A stretch of DNA of 64,000 nt from positions 1 through 64,000 of the forward strand of contig NZ_BMVM01000005.1 in the NCBI RefSeq assembly GCF_014650715.1, read 5' to 3'. Positions 1 to 9,224 of this stretch are shown here, piece after piece (the first letter of the stretch is position 1; the number at the start of each line of letters is the position of its first letter). Made by a program: the position numbers and the translations under genes. Source of the stretch: Streptomyces bluensis (GTDB lineage: Bacteria; Actinomycetota; Actinomycetes; Streptomycetales; Streptomycetaceae). A model generated the notes under the pieces. It did no database searches, was not told where the DNA came from, and was given only the letters and a program-made list of their open reading frames with translations.

Positions 1-53
1 ATCACACGTCAGTGATCGCCGTCACCCGTCCCCAACCTCCGTGGACAGAACAC

Positions 54-1760
54 CTAGTTCTCCCCGGCCGTGAACGCCACCTCCAGCACCCGCTCACCGG
101 TACGGACCCGCATCCCGGAGGCGACGGCGTCCGCGGCCGGGTCCCGCGACGGCTTGGCGAGCCACCAGAGGTTGAGGGCCGAGCCGAGGAGGAGCGCGTC
201 GAGGCGGGGGCGCGGGGTTCCCCACGGGCGGCGGGCGTGCGCCTCCAGCAGGATGCCGCCGCGCAGCCGGACCAGACAGCGGTCCTCGGCCAGCGGCGCC
301 ACCACGACGTTCAGGTGGGGGAGCCGCTCGGCGGTGCGGCGCACCCACTCGGCCGGCGGCAGCTCCGCGTCGAGGACCGTGCGCGCCATGACCTCCGCGC
401 TCTTGGGGTGCAGCACATGGGTCTCGCGGTCGCTGATCGCGTAGAAGCCGCGCGCCTCCCGCGGGCCGAGCCCTGCGACCACCGGCCGGCGCAGCACCTC
501 CACGGTGCCGTCGGGGAGCGGGCCGCCCGTCACGTCGTACGTGGACGGCGTGGCCCGGTGCGGGAGAGCGGGAGCGGGGACCGGCTCCGCGACGACAGGA
601 CGCGGCGGTGGGGTCAGGCCGAGCCGCTCGTAGATCCATCGCTGGAGGATCTCCCCCGACCGGCCGCGGGCGCCGAGCTGCCGGTCGACGATCTCGCGCA
701 GCCGGTCCGGGGCGTACTCGTCCGAGGCTCGCCGCAGCTGCTCGTACAGATCGCCGCGAGGGTCGAGTCGCGGAGCCGTACGCCCGAACGCGGCGGCGGG
801 CGAGGCCGGGTCCAACTCGTCGAGTCCCGTGGCCGCGAGGAGGACGACCCGTTTCAGGGCCGCCGAGTAGAACGATGTGCTGCCGTGGTCGCCGATCACC
901 CAGTCCCCGGCGATGACGGTGGCCCGCCAGCCCTCCTGCGGCGGAACCACCATCAGCCCGGCGTCGACGGCCCGCGCGAGCCGCTGGTACACCCCCATCG
1001 GGGTGTGCCACGCCCACACGTTGGGGTGCAGGACGGCGGCCACGGCGAACTCGTCGGCGGGCAGTTCGGTGACCAGGCGCAGCGGCAGATCGGGCCAGCG
1101 GCCCAGCAGCGACTGCTCGCTCCACGTCGAGTGCAGCACCACGAGACGGCGGCCGCCCACGCCCAGCCGCTCGCGGTAGACATCGCGCAGCGGCAGGCTG
1201 GCGCGGATCCGGTCGAAGCAGGGGTCGCCGACGACCAGGGCACGCGGCACGGCGGGCGGGCAGCTCCGGGCCAGCCGCTCGATCTGCTCCTCGTGCGACA
1301 CACCGATCGCGGTGGGCACGACCCGGCCGCGGTGCATGAGTTCCTTGCGGGACAGCCCCGCGGGTGACACCGCGTCACCGGTCGTCTCCCGCACCAGCCG
1401 GTTGTAGCCGGCGCCGTGCGGCAGTACCAGCAGCGGCGCCCGTACCCGGCGCATCGACGCGTTCACCGTGCACGCCACGGCCAGCTCGAACGGCTGCCGC
1501 ACGGCCTCCCGCCACGGCAGGACACGGGTGTGCAGACCGGCCAGGTACTCCTCCAGGCCCGCGGCGAACACCGAGCCGGGATTGACCGTGTACGCGACCT
1601 CGATGCCGTCCTCGGGCCGCAGCAGCGCGAACACGTCCAGCAGCCGGGTCGCCGACGTCAGCGTGCGGACGATGCCCAGCACCCGGGCCCTGGGCTCCGG
1701 CCAGGTGTGCCAACGCTCCGACGCGGTACGCCGCTTGGCGATGCGGGGGAGCAGGTGCAC
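54..1760 (-). CDS. GT-B-like (CDP-glycerol transferase-like) protein of unknown role
   Basis: A 568-residue soluble protein with no signal peptide or membrane helix. The GTG start has GGAG 7 bases upstream. Several stretches recall the GT-B fold of CDP-glycerol/teichoic acid transferases: V-L-P-H-G-A-G-Y near residue 112, V-V-L-H-S-T-W near 208, and V-I-G-D-H-G-S-T-S-F-Y-S near 290, where TagF-type enzymes carry a D-x-x-S loop. The C-terminal 150 residues look like a separate alpha/beta domain with no family I recognise. It lies 129 bp downstream of a STAND ATPase on the same strand, so the two may share a transcript. The transferase assignment is inferred from motif shape only. Confidence 0.8.
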   Translation of the reverse strand: MHLLPRIAKRRTASERWHTWPEPRARVLGIVRTLTSATRLLDVFALLRPEDGIEVAYTVNPGSVFAAGLEEYLAGLHTRVLPWREAVRQPFELAVACTVNASMRRVRAPLLVLPHGAGYNRLVRETTGDAVSPAGLSRKELMHRGRVVPTAIGVSHEEQIERLARSCPPAVPRALVVGDPCFDRIRASLPLRDVYRERLGVGGRRLVVLHSTWSEQSLLGRWPDLPLRLVTELPADEFAVAAVLHPNVWAWHTPMGVYQRLARAVDAGLMVVPPQEGWRATVIAGDWVIGDHGSTSFYSAALKRVVLLAATGLDELDPASPAAAFGRTAPRLDPRGDLYEQLRRASDEYAPDRLREIVDRQLGARGRSGEILQRWIYERLGLTPPPRPVVAEPVPAPALPHRATPSTYDVTGGPLPDGTVEVLRRPVVAGLGPREARGFYAISDRETHVLHPKSAEVMARTVLDAELPPAEWVRRTAERLPHLNVVVAPLAEDRCLVRLRGGILLEAHARRPWGTPRPRLDALLLGSALNLWWLAKPSRDPAADAVASGMRVRTGERVLEVAFTAGEN

Positions 1761-1889
1761 GGTGATTCTCCGGCGGGCTCGGGGCGGACCGTGGGGCGAA
1801 TGCGGACAAACGCGGGTAATGCGCGGTACGGGGAACGTAGTGATCGTACTGAACCGGTGCCGGGCCGACGGCGCGCGGCACCGCCGCTC

Positions 1890-3956
1890 TCAGGGCTTCG
1901 GCTCGTCGGGAGCCGCGCCGCCCGCCACGCTCCCCAGCTCGGCGAGCTTGTCGAGGCAGGCCTGCCGCAGAGGGGAGTCGTGGACCTGGTCCGCCAGTTC
2001 GGCGGTGAGGAGGAGGGCCTGGTTCAGCTTGGCGTACTGCTTCCGGCCGTGCGCCCGCACCGCCGCGTCGATGGCGAGCTCCAGCGCCCGGTCGTACGCC
2101 CCGAGCGCCTGGTGGGCCCGGCCCAGGACGATGCCGATCCGCATCCGCATGGCGTCGTCCTCGGGGATGCCCGCGAGGACGGAGTCGAGGAGGTCGACGG
2201 CCCGCCGGGGACGCCCGGCGGCCACCAGGGCCTGCGCGAGGTTGTAGCTCTGCACGGCGATGCCGTGCCGGTCGCCCTCGTTGGCCCGCAGCGCCCGGGT
2301 GAACAGGTCGACGGCGGCCTCCGCGTCGCCCTGCTTCATGCTGAGCAGGCCCTGCGTCTCCCAGATCACGCCGTGCAGCCACCCCTCGGCGACCAGGCCG
2401 AACAGTTCCTCCGCGCGGTCGAGCTCCGCACGCGCCTCGCCGTCCTCGTCCAGGCCCATGTGGGCGCGTGCGAGTTGGTTGCGCAGACGGATCTCGACGT
2501 CGGGGCGGGGTACGGGTGCCCACTGCGCGGCGGTGACACCGAGCCGATGGGACTCGATCCAGTCCGTGTAGTACTGGCGGCTGTGGTACAGCGCCCACAG
2601 CGATTCGCACAGCTGCCACACCGGGTCGTGCCAGTCGTGGGCCGCGGCGGCCCGCAGCACCTCCAGGAGGTTGGCGCGCTCCGCGTCCAGCCAGGCCAGC
2701 GCCTCGGCCGCGTCGGCGAACGGGGTGTCACCGGACGGTGCGGGCTGCAGCCGCCGCCGGCCGCCCAGGACGAGCCGGTCGGCGTGGGAGGTGAACTCCA
2801 CGTAGTGTTCGACGAGTTGACGCAGCGCTGAGGCGCGGCGCTCCTCCGGCACGGCGGACTCCGCGTGGGCGCGTGCGTGGGCCCGTACGACGTCATGGAG
2901 CCGGAAGCGGTCCGGTTCCCGTCCGGCGGTGGGCCGGTGCGCCACCGCCAGATGGGTCGCGAGGAGATCGCCGAGGGCCTCGTCGAACCGCTCGGCGCCC
3001 GTGGCCCGGGCCACGGCCGCGGTGAACGTCGTACCGGGCAGCGAGCCGAGCAGCAGGTACAACGCCCGGGTGTGGTCCGGGAATCCGGCCAGGACCCGGT
3101 CGAAGACGCCCCAGGCCGACTCCTCGTCCTCGCCGCCCCGCAGCCAGTCGCTGTCGCCGCCGAGTTCGCGCACCACATCCTCCAGGGGTACATGGGACCG
3201 CTCCAGCAACTGCCGTCCGGCCGCCCGCAGGGCCAGCGGGGAGCCGCCGCACAGCCGGCTCAGACGGGTGGCCGCCTCCCGGGTGGCCGTGTGACGCCAG
3301 TGGCGGATCAGTTCCACCCCCGCCTGCTCGTCCAGGGGGTCGACCGTGACACAGGTCGCCCCGTCGATCTCCAGCGAGGGCAGCCGACGGCGGCTGAGGA
3401 CCAGCAGGTGCCCGCCGCCCGGGACGAGCGGCCGTACTTCCGGGGCGTGCTGCACGTTGTCCACGACCACCAGCAGCCGCAGTCCGGCGGTCACCGAGCG
3501 GAACGCGCGGGACAGGCCGTTGAGCGTGGCCGGCAGCCGGTCGTTGTCCTCGCCCAGGGCGACCAGGAAGTCCCGGAGCACGGCGGCGACGTCCACGGAA
3601 CCGTCACGGCGTCCGTCCGTCAGATCGGCGTACAGGTGCCCGTCGGGGAATGGGTCGCCGTCCAGGCCCGCGATCCACTGCGGCACCAGCTGCGTCTTGC
3701 CGACACCGCCGAGACCGCTGAGCGAGATCAGCCGGGAGGACTCCATGGCGTGGGTCAGTTCGGTGAGTTCCCGGGCCCGGTTGACGAACAGTCCGATGCG
3801 CGGCGGAAGTTGCCGAGGCACGGGGCGTCGCTCGCTGGTCGCGACATGAAGGGAGTTGATCATCGAGGCCTGGACGACAGGGCCGTGTATCACGGCGTCC
3901 CCCGACACCGTGTTGTGAACCGTCCGCCCGCCGTCCCCGCGCCCGAGGTTGTCCAC
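1890..3956 (-). CDS. STAND (NB-ARC) ATPase with C-terminal TPR repeats
   Basis: A signal-transduction ATPase of the AP-ATPase/NB-ARC class. From the chosen GTG start, residues 15-38 form a short Asn/Gly/Val stretch (N-T-V-S-G-D, then G-P-V-V-Q-A-S) that I recall in front of the ATPase in many actinobacterial STAND proteins. The P-loop G-L-G-G-V-G-K-T follows near 81-88, the Walker B V-V-V-D-N near 160, and helical TPR-like repeats fill roughly 400-660. The start at 3956 is preceded by GGAAAGGGAG; an in-frame GTG at 4034 has no ribosome site. There is no HTH and no fused effector, so any effector would act in trans, possibly the GT-B-like protein next door. The trigger is unknown. Confidence 0.85.
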   Translation of the reverse strand: MDNLGRGDGGRTVHNTVSGDAVIHGPVVQASMINSLHVATSERRPVPRQLPPRIGLFVNRARELTELTHAMESSRLISLSGLGGVGKTQLVPQWIAGLDGDPFPDGHLYADLTDGRRDGSVDVAAVLRDFLVALGEDNDRLPATLNGLSRAFRSVTAGLRLLVVVDNVQHAPEVRPLVPGGGHLLVLSRRRLPSLEIDGATCVTVDPLDEQAGVELIRHWRHTATREAATRLSRLCGGSPLALRAAGRQLLERSHVPLEDVVRELGGDSDWLRGGEDEESAWGVFDRVLAGFPDHTRALYLLLGSLPGTTFTAAVARATGAERFDEALGDLLATHLAVAHRPTAGREPDRFRLHDVVRAHARAHAESAVPEERRASALRQLVEHYVEFTSHADRLVLGGRRRLQPAPSGDTPFADAAEALAWLDAERANLLEVLRAAAAHDWHDPVWQLCESLWALYHSRQYYTDWIESHRLGVTAAQWAPVPRPDVEIRLRNQLARAHMGLDEDGEARAELDRAEELFGLVAEGWLHGVIWETQGLLSMKQGDAEAAVDLFTRALRANEGDRHGIAVQSYNLAQALVAAGRPRRAVDLLDSVLAGIPEDDAMRMRIGIVLGRAHQALGAYDRALELAIDAAVRAHGRKQYAKLNQALLLTAELADQVHDSPLRQACLDKLAELGSVAGGAAPDEPKP

Positions 3957-4052
3957 TGGCTCCCTTTCCGCGCCGCCGCCGATCCGTGCGGGCCCAGCGT
4001 ATTGCCCGAGCGCACCGCGCGTCCCACCCGTCACCGAGCGGTCGCACGTGGC

Positions 4053-5279
4053 TCAGCCCACCACCGCCTCGTGCACCAGCCGCCGCAGCTCGGGGAACAC
4101 CGCGTTGGAGGAGGTGGGCCGCACCTGGGTCATGAACTGGACCGTCAGGTCCCGCGCCGGGTCGACCCAGAAGGTCGTGGTGGCCACACCGCTCCAGCCG
4201 AACGTGCCCCGGGACGACGGGGTTTCGGTGACCTCGGGGTCGATGACGACCGATACGCCCAGGCCGAAACCGACGCCCGTGTTACCGGGCAGCCGGTGGG
4301 GTGCACTGCCGAAGGAGTGCAGGTCGGCGTTGCCGGGGAGGTGGTTGGCGGCCATCGTGCCGACGGATTCCGGGGAGAGCAGGCGGGTGCCGTCGAGTTC
4401 GCCACGGCGGCGCAGGAACTCCATGAAGCGGTGGTAGTCACGGGCCGTGGCGGCCATGCCCCCGCTGCCGGACAGGAAGCGCGGGCGGCCGTGCAGCGGG
4501 AGGCCGGGGATCGGGGTGATGCCGCCGTCGTCGGTCTCGCCGTACAACTCCGCCAGCCTCGGGGCCTGTTCGGGGGTTACGCGGAAACCCGCGTCCGTCA
4601 TGCCCAGCGGGCCGAAGATCCGCTCGGCGAAGAACGCGTCGAGGGGCAGGCCCGAGACCACCTCGATGACCCGGCCGAGGACGTTCGAGGCGACCGAGTA
4701 GTTCCACTGCGTGCCCGGCTCGAACTGCAACGGCAGGCTCGCGTACACGTCGCACGTGCGGGCCAGGTCGGCGCCCGAGGGGACGGAGTTCTCCAGGCCC
4801 GCGTCGCGGTAGAGCGCGTCGACCGGGTGGGCGTGGTAGAAGCCGAACGTCAGGCCCGAGGTGTGGGTCATGAGATGGCGGATCAGGATCGGCCCCTGTG
4901 CGGGGCGGGTCACGGTCTCGCTGCCGGAGCCCGACACGTACACCCGGGGCTCGGCGAAGGCCGGGATGTACCGGGACACCGGGTCGTCGAGGGCGAGGCG
5001 GCCCTCCTCCACCAGGATCAGCGCGGCCACCGAGGTGACCGGTTTGGTCATCGAGTAGATCCGCCAGATGGTGTCGGTCTCCACGGGGAGTCCGGCCGCG
5101 CGGTCCCGATGGCCGTACGTCGTGAGGTGCGCGACACGGCCGTGCCGGGCGACGGAGACCAGGTAGCCGGGCAGCCGGCCGTCGTCGACCAGGTGGGCGA
5201 AGCGCTCGTCCAGCCGGGCCAGGGACTTCGGGTCGAGGCCAACCGATCCCGGCTCCACCTCTTGTCGCAGTGGTCCCAT
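4053..5279 (-). CDS. Serine hydrolase, class C beta-lactamase/esterase family
   Basis: A 408-residue serine hydrolase of the penicillin-binding-protein-like fold. The nucleophile motif S-M-T-K is at about 76-79 and the second motif Y-S-V at about 194-196 (in W-N-Y-S-V-A-S-N); a W-S-G near residue 350 sits where EstB-type esterases carry the third motif. There is no signal peptide, so it is probably cytoplasmic, and an esterase or peptidase role is more likely than beta-lactam resistance. GGAGGTG lies just ahead of the ATG. It is separated from the STAND gene by 96 bp on the same strand. The substrate cannot be read from the sequence. Confidence 0.9.
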   Translation of the reverse strand: MGPLRQEVEPGSVGLDPKSLARLDERFAHLVDDGRLPGYLVSVARHGRVAHLTTYGHRDRAAGLPVETDTIWRIYSMTKPVTSVAALILVEEGRLALDDPVSRYIPAFAEPRVYVSGSGSETVTRPAQGPILIRHLMTHTSGLTFGFYHAHPVDALYRDAGLENSVPSGADLARTCDVYASLPLQFEPGTQWNYSVASNVLGRVIEVVSGLPLDAFFAERIFGPLGMTDAGFRVTPEQAPRLAELYGETDDGGITPIPGLPLHGRPRFLSGSGGMAATARDYHRFMEFLRRRGELDGTRLLSPESVGTMAANHLPGNADLHSFGSAPHRLPGNTGVGFGLGVSVVIDPEVTETPSSRGTFGWSGVATTTFWVDPARDLTVQFMTQVRPTSSNAVFPELRRLVHEAVVG

Positions 5280-5408
5280 GATTCACCTCCGGTGCGGCCC
5301 GGGCCAGGGCTCACGAACGTCCTTCCTCCTCATGCTCTCTCACGGGCGGTGAGTCAACCGTGTTCGGGGTTCCCGGTCCGGCAGCCTGGAGCACCAGGTG
5401 GACGTCGG

Positions 5409-5440
5409 CGTCGATCAAGGAATACGTCGATCGAGGAATA
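5409..5440. repeat. 16-bp tandem direct repeat upstream of the F420/FMN protein
   Basis: Two adjacent 16-base units, CGTCGATCAAGGAATA and CGTCGATCGAGGAATA, differ at one base, and a third partial unit CGTGGAAT follows. They end 38 bases before the start of the split-barrel gene at 5479, where a promoter or operator would be expected. A regulator that binds direct repeats could use them. This is inferred from position only. Confidence 0.45.
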
Positions 5441-5478
5441 CGTGGAATCCCCGCGGACGTTCGGCCGTTGGTCAGGAC

Positions 5479-5952
5479 ATGAACCAGGATGCGAAGGAAG
5501 CCGACGGAGTGCCCGACGCCGCGCGGGACGCGCAGAACGCACTGCTCGGGCTGCTCTCCCAGTACAACGGCGGAGTGCTGGTGACCCTCAAGGCCGACGG
5601 CCGCCCCCAGCTCTCGAATGTCAGCCACGCGTACTCCCCCGACGAGCGGACGGTGCGCGTCTCGATCACGGACTCCCGCGCCAAGACCCGCAACATGCGC
5701 CGGGACCCACGGGTGTCGTACCACGTGACCAGCGACGACAGATGGGCGTACACGGTCGTCGAGGGCACGGCCGACCTGACCCCGGTCGCCGAGGACCCGT
5801 ACGACGAAACGGTCGAGGAGCTGATCCGGCTCTACCGCGACGTCAGCGGTGAGCACCCCGACTGGGACGACTACCGAGCGGCGATGGTCCGGGACCGCCG
5901 GCTCGTCCTGCGGCTGCGGGTGGAGCGGGCGTACGGGGTGCCCAGGCGTTAG
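5479..5952 (+). CDS. PPOX-class split-barrel flavin/F420-dependent protein
   Basis: A 157-residue pyridoxamine-phosphate-oxidase-like split barrel. The order is that of the actinobacterial F420-dependent group: V-L-V-T-L-K-A-D-G-R-P-Q-L-S-N-V near residue 35, then T-V-R-V-S-I-T-D-S-R-A-K-T-R-N-M-R-R-D-P near 60 and the V-E-G-T-A-D-L strand near 95. Enzymes of this type reduce small molecules with F420H2 or bind FMN or heme. The ATG at 5479 fits the family start; the frame runs further upstream but that part resembles nothing. It is monocistronic, divergent from the serine hydrolase. The substrate is unknown. Confidence 0.88.
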   Translation: MNQDAKEADGVPDAARDAQNALLGLLSQYNGGVLVTLKADGRPQLSNVSHAYSPDERTVRVSITDSRAKTRNMRRDPRVSYHVTSDDRWAYTVVEGTADLTPVAEDPYDETVEELIRLYRDVSGEHPDWDDYRAAMVRDRRLVLRLRVERAYGVPRR

Positions 5953-6121
5953 GCACCGATCCGGCACGTGTGCCGCCATGCCATGGGGTGATGCGCCTCA
6001 GCCGGGCGAGTGACAGCGGCCACCGCACGCTGCTACCGGGCGCGCCCGGTGTCCCAGGATCGGTGCCCCACGTCTGTGCCGTGCGATCGGCTCGACCACG
6101 GCTGTCCGAGGAGTCCATCCC

Positions 6122-6646
6122 ATGCGTTCACGCGTCATCGCCGTCATGGCCGCCGCGGTCGCGGCCACTGCGGCCCTCGCGCAACCCGCCCACGCCGCCC
6201 CGCTCGTCGACGGGGTCTACCGGTTCGCGGCTCTCAAGGACGGCACGTGCCTGGTCTGGCCCAAGGCGAACGTGAGTACCGGCCCGGTGACGCTGGGCGC
6301 CTGCACGGACAACGCGTCCACCTCGGCGAACTGGCAGGTACGGCAACGCCCCAACGGAACGATGGAGGTCTCCGGGGCCGGCTCGAACCCGCGCACCTGC
6401 CTGAGGGTGACGACGGAGCACACCGTGATGGTCGGCAACAACTGCGCTGACAAGTACACCGAGTGGACCGTCTCCTACGGCTCCGCCGGGCCCGGCAGCG
6501 TGGTGTGGGCCGACATCGAACACACCCCCGGCGACCGGTCCGGCTCGTGGGGGAGGCTGGTGGACAGTTCCGACGCAGCCGGTCGACTCGTGGTGAGGCA
6601 GGCCTCCATCGAGCCGCACTACTGGACGTTGCAGCAGGTCAGCTAG
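6122..6646 (+). CDS. Small secreted protein, unknown function
   Basis: A 174-residue exported protein. A Sec signal peptide (basic start, Ala-rich core, A-H-A-A-P cleavage near residue 26) precedes a mature domain of about 148 residues. Four cysteines (C-L-V-W, A-C-T-D, T-C-L-R, N-C-A-D) could form two disulfides. The sequence S-A-N-W-Q-V and the spacing of Trp and Cys hint at a beta-trefoil (ricin-like) lectin, but the Q-x-W repeats are not clear. GAGGAG lies 9 bases before the ATG. It stands alone between convergent and codirectional neighbours, and I cannot assign a function. Confidence 0.8.
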   Translation: MRSRVIAVMAAAVAATAALAQPAHAAPLVDGVYRFAALKDGTCLVWPKANVSTGPVTLGACTDNASTSANWQVRQRPNGTMEVSGAGSNPRTCLRVTTEHTVMVGNNCADKYTEWTVSYGSAGPGSVVWADIEHTPGDRSGSWGRLVDSSDAAGRLVVRQASIEPHYWTLQQVS

Positions 6647-6731
6647 GTGCAGCCGCCGGAGCCCCCGCCGTCCGCCCGTGTCCCGGGCGGCCGTCGGACC
6701 GGCCGCCCGGAACGTGGGGTCTTTGGAACGC

Positions 6732-7685
6732 TCAGACGCGGTACGGATTGCGCAGGTAGGTCAGACTCAGATCGCCCGTGTTGCCGAAGTACTGGGAGAC
6801 CAGATACGCGGGATCGGTCGCGATCACGCCCGCCTGGAGGTCACTGCCGTCGTTCGTGTCGTCCCAGGCCCAGGGAGCGTGCGCCGCGTTGTCCTTGCCG
6901 TTGTCGCCGCGGAACGCGCCCCACGTGGCGTACGTCTCCGTGTTGGTGCGACGGCCCCAGAGGCTGTCGGCGGCGGTGAGGTCGGTGAGTCCGTAGCGCG
7001 CGTCGCGGTCGTTGCCGCCGGCCGGGACCGAGCCCCCAGCGCGGCTCGGCTTGTAGACGATGCCGTCGCCGCCGGGGAAGTCGGCACCGTTCCAGGCGTA
7101 GGCACCGTGACCGCGCGCTTCCTGGAAGCTCGTCGGGTGCGCCGCACCGTCGTGGTTCCGCATGACCAGGGTGCCGTCGATGTTCTCGCGGCCGTCGGTG
7201 AAGGGGCTGCCGGGCGGCGTGTACGAGTAGAAGTTGTCGTGCGCGAGCGTCACGACGGCCTGGAGGGTGCCGTACTCACTGCCGTCCTTGCGGATGACTT
7301 CCACCTGGCCCTCCATGTCGTTCTCGTGCGAGAAGAGGTTCAGCGGGTAGTCCTTCCAGTCCCGTGGGTGGAAGAAGCCGTAGGTGATGTACCAGTGCGT
7401 CCGGGTCTCGGCCACCGAGTAGTACACGGTGCCGGTCAGCCGTGAGGCGTTGGCGTCGAGGTTCTCCCAGTTGTTGAGGGTGTTCCAGTCGCCGTCGTAG
7501 TTCACCGGCGCCAGGTAGTCGGCGGTGTAGTACGCCGACGAGGTGTCCTGGTAGTGCAGGGGCGCCCAGCGGTAGGCGAGGTCGGTGTCACTGGGGGCGG
7601 CGTGGGCGGGCGGGGCGAGGAGCAGGGTGGCGGCGCCCACGCACGCGGCCGACAGGGTCGCCAGGGCGGATCTCCAACGGGGCAC
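6732..7685 (-). CDS. Secreted protein with H-E-N-D-M-E-G motif, unknown function
   Basis: A 317-residue exported protein. The GTG at 7685 has a full GGAGG six bases upstream, better than the farther in-frame starts, and is followed at once by a Sec signal ending A-H-A-A-P. The mature part is rich in Trp, Tyr, Asp and Asn. It carries W-Y-I-T-Y-G-F-F-H-P-R-D-W and then S-H-E-N-D-M-E-G-Q-V-E-V, an arrangement that suggests a metal or catalytic site. It is reminiscent of the G-H-R-H-D-W-E of necrosis-inducing NLP toxins but is not that motif. No cysteine pairs are obvious. Function not recognised. Confidence 0.82.
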   Translation of the reverse strand: MPRWRSALATLSAACVGAATLLLAPPAHAAPSDTDLAYRWAPLHYQDTSSAYYTADYLAPVNYDGDWNTLNNWENLDANASRLTGTVYYSVAETRTHWYITYGFFHPRDWKDYPLNLFSHENDMEGQVEVIRKDGSEYGTLQAVVTLAHDNFYSYTPPGSPFTDGRENIDGTLVMRNHDGAAHPTSFQEARGHGAYAWNGADFPGGDGIVYKPSRAGGSVPAGGNDRDARYGLTDLTAADSLWGRRTNTETYATWGAFRGDNGKDNAAHAPWAWDDTNDGSDLQAGVIATDPAYLVSQYFGNTGDLSLTYLRNPYRV

Positions 7686-7868
7686 GACGGTCCTCCGGTA
7701 GGGGAGCGGGGGGTGGCGACTCCCCATGATCGGGACCGGCGGGCCCCGTGCACAGCCCTGGTCAGGAATGTTCAACCCAGGGGTGCGATTGTTCACCCGT
7801 GTTCACCCGGGCGCTGCGGACCGTACCCAAGTCCCCCTCGCCCCCCGGAGGTTGCGTCCGTCGGGCGC

Positions 7869-9224
7869 TCAGGCCGCGATCGTCTCCCGGCCCGCGTTCT
7901 CGCGCGGTGCGCGCTCGCCGAGGAGTTCCGTCGGGACCTTGTGGGTCTCGCGGGCGGTGAGGGTGGCGAGGACCGGCGGGACGCACAGGGCGGCGGTGAA
8001 GAGGGCCACGGCGGACCAGTCGTCACCGTTCGGGCCGGCGATCTGCGCGGCGAACGTCACGGCGAACCCGGCCACCGCGAAACCGATCTGCGTGCCGATG
8101 GCCATGCCGGAGAGGCGGACGCGGGTGGAGAACATCTCGCCGTAGAAGGAGGGCCAGATGCCGTTCGCGGCCGAGTACACCACGCCGAAGGTCAGGACGC
8201 CGAGGAGCAGGACCAGCGGGTACGAGCCGGTGGAGATCGCCCACAGGTAGACGAACATCAGGATCGCGCTGCCGGCGGAGCCGACCAGGAACACCGGGCG
8301 CCGGCCGATACGGTCGGACAGGACGGCCCACGCCGGGATCGCGCCGAGCGCGACGAGGTTGGCGAGCGCGCCCACCCACAGCATCGACGAGCGGGACAGC
8401 CCCACCGAGTCGCTCGTGCCGTACGCCAGCGCCCACACCGTGAAGATCGTGGAGACCGACGCGACCAGCGCGCCCGCGATGACCCGCAGTACGTCCGCCC
8501 AGTGCGAGCGCAGCAGTTCGGCGAGCGGCAGTTTGGCCACGCCCTCGGACTCGACCTGCTGGGTGAAGGCCGGGGTCTCCTCCAGAGTGCGCCGGATGAC
8601 GTAGCCGACGACGGCGACCGCGATGCTCAGCCAGAACGGGATCCGCCAGCCCCAGGACAGCAACTGCTCCTCCGGGAGCGCGGCGACCGGGATGAAGACC
8701 AGGGTGGCGAGCAACTGCCCGCCCTGGGTGCCGCTGAGGGTGAAGCTGGTGAAGAAGCCCCGGCGGTTCGGTGGTGCGTGTTCCAGGGTCATCGAGTTGG
8801 CGCTGGCCTGCTCGCCCGCCGCCGAGATGCCCTGGAGGACACGGCAGACCACGAGGAGGACGGGCGCGAGCGTGCCGATCTGGTCCCGGGTCGGCAGACA
8901 GCCGATGAGGAACGTCGACAGCCCCATCAGGATCAGCGTGAAGACCATGATCTTCTTGCGGCCGAGCCGGTCCCCGAAGTGCCCGAGGAAGAGCGCGCCG
9001 ATCGGCCGTGCCGCGTACGCGACACCGAACGTGGCCAGCGACAGCAGGGTCGCCGTGGCCGGGTCGGACTCGTCGAAGAAGACCTCGGGGAAGATCAGGG
9101 CGGCGGCGCTGCCGTAGATGAAGAAGTCGTAGTACTCCAGGGCGCTGCCGATCCACGCGGCCGTCGCGGCTTTCCTGGGCTGGCCGGGCGGCGCGTCGAG
9201 GGGTGCGGCGGGGGCAGACGACAC
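7869..9224 (-). CDS. MFS transporter, metabolite:H+ symporter family (probable shikimate/quinate uptake)
   Basis: A 451-residue twelve-helix MFS protein of the MHS group (ShiA, KgtP, ProP relatives). The first helix I-G-S-A-L-E-Y-Y-D-F-F-I-Y-G and the loop F-G-D-R-L-G-R-K-K are classic for the group, and D-R-I-G-R-R-P repeats the motif in the second half. The GTG at 9224 has GAAGGAG at ideal spacing; a longer frame to 9329 lacks one. The gene neighbours a shikimate/quinate dehydrogenase and a 3-dehydroshikimate dehydratase and shares an operator-like sequence with them, so import of shikimate, quinate or dehydroshikimate is the likely role. Confidence 0.9.
   Translation of the reverse strand: MSSAPAAPLDAPPGQPRKAATAAWIGSALEYYDFFIYGSAAALIFPEVFFDESDPATATLLSLATFGVAYAARPIGALFLGHFGDRLGRKKIMVFTLILMGLSTFLIGCLPTRDQIGTLAPVLLVVCRVLQGISAAGEQASANSMTLEHAPPNRRGFFTSFTLSGTQGGQLLATLVFIPVAALPEEQLLSWGWRIPFWLSIAVAVVGYVIRRTLEETPAFTQQVESEGVAKLPLAELLRSHWADVLRVIAGALVASVSTIFTVWALAYGTSDSVGLSRSSMLWVGALANLVALGAIPAWAVLSDRIGRRPVFLVGSAGSAILMFVYLWAISTGSYPLVLLLGVLTFGVVYSAANGIWPSFYGEMFSTRVRLSGMAIGTQIGFAVAGFAVTFAAQIAGPNGDDWSAVALFTAALCVPPVLATLTARETHKVPTELLGERAPRENAGRETIAA

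Noticed and set aside
4053..5279. Beta-lactam resistance gene
   Set aside because: It lacks a signal peptide and has the S-M-T-K and Y-S-V pattern of cytoplasmic esterase-like relatives; nothing nearby points to resistance.
2865..5852. Very long open frame on the plus strand across the STAND and serine hydrolase genes
   Set aside because: It is antisense to two genes with clear motifs, is rich in Arg, Gly and His, and resembles nothing. Such frames are expected in DNA with GC-rich third positions.
6732..7685. Assignment as a necrosis-inducing NLP toxin
   Set aside because: The conserved NLP heptad G-H-R-H-D-W-E is not present; H-E-N-D-M-E-G is only loosely similar.
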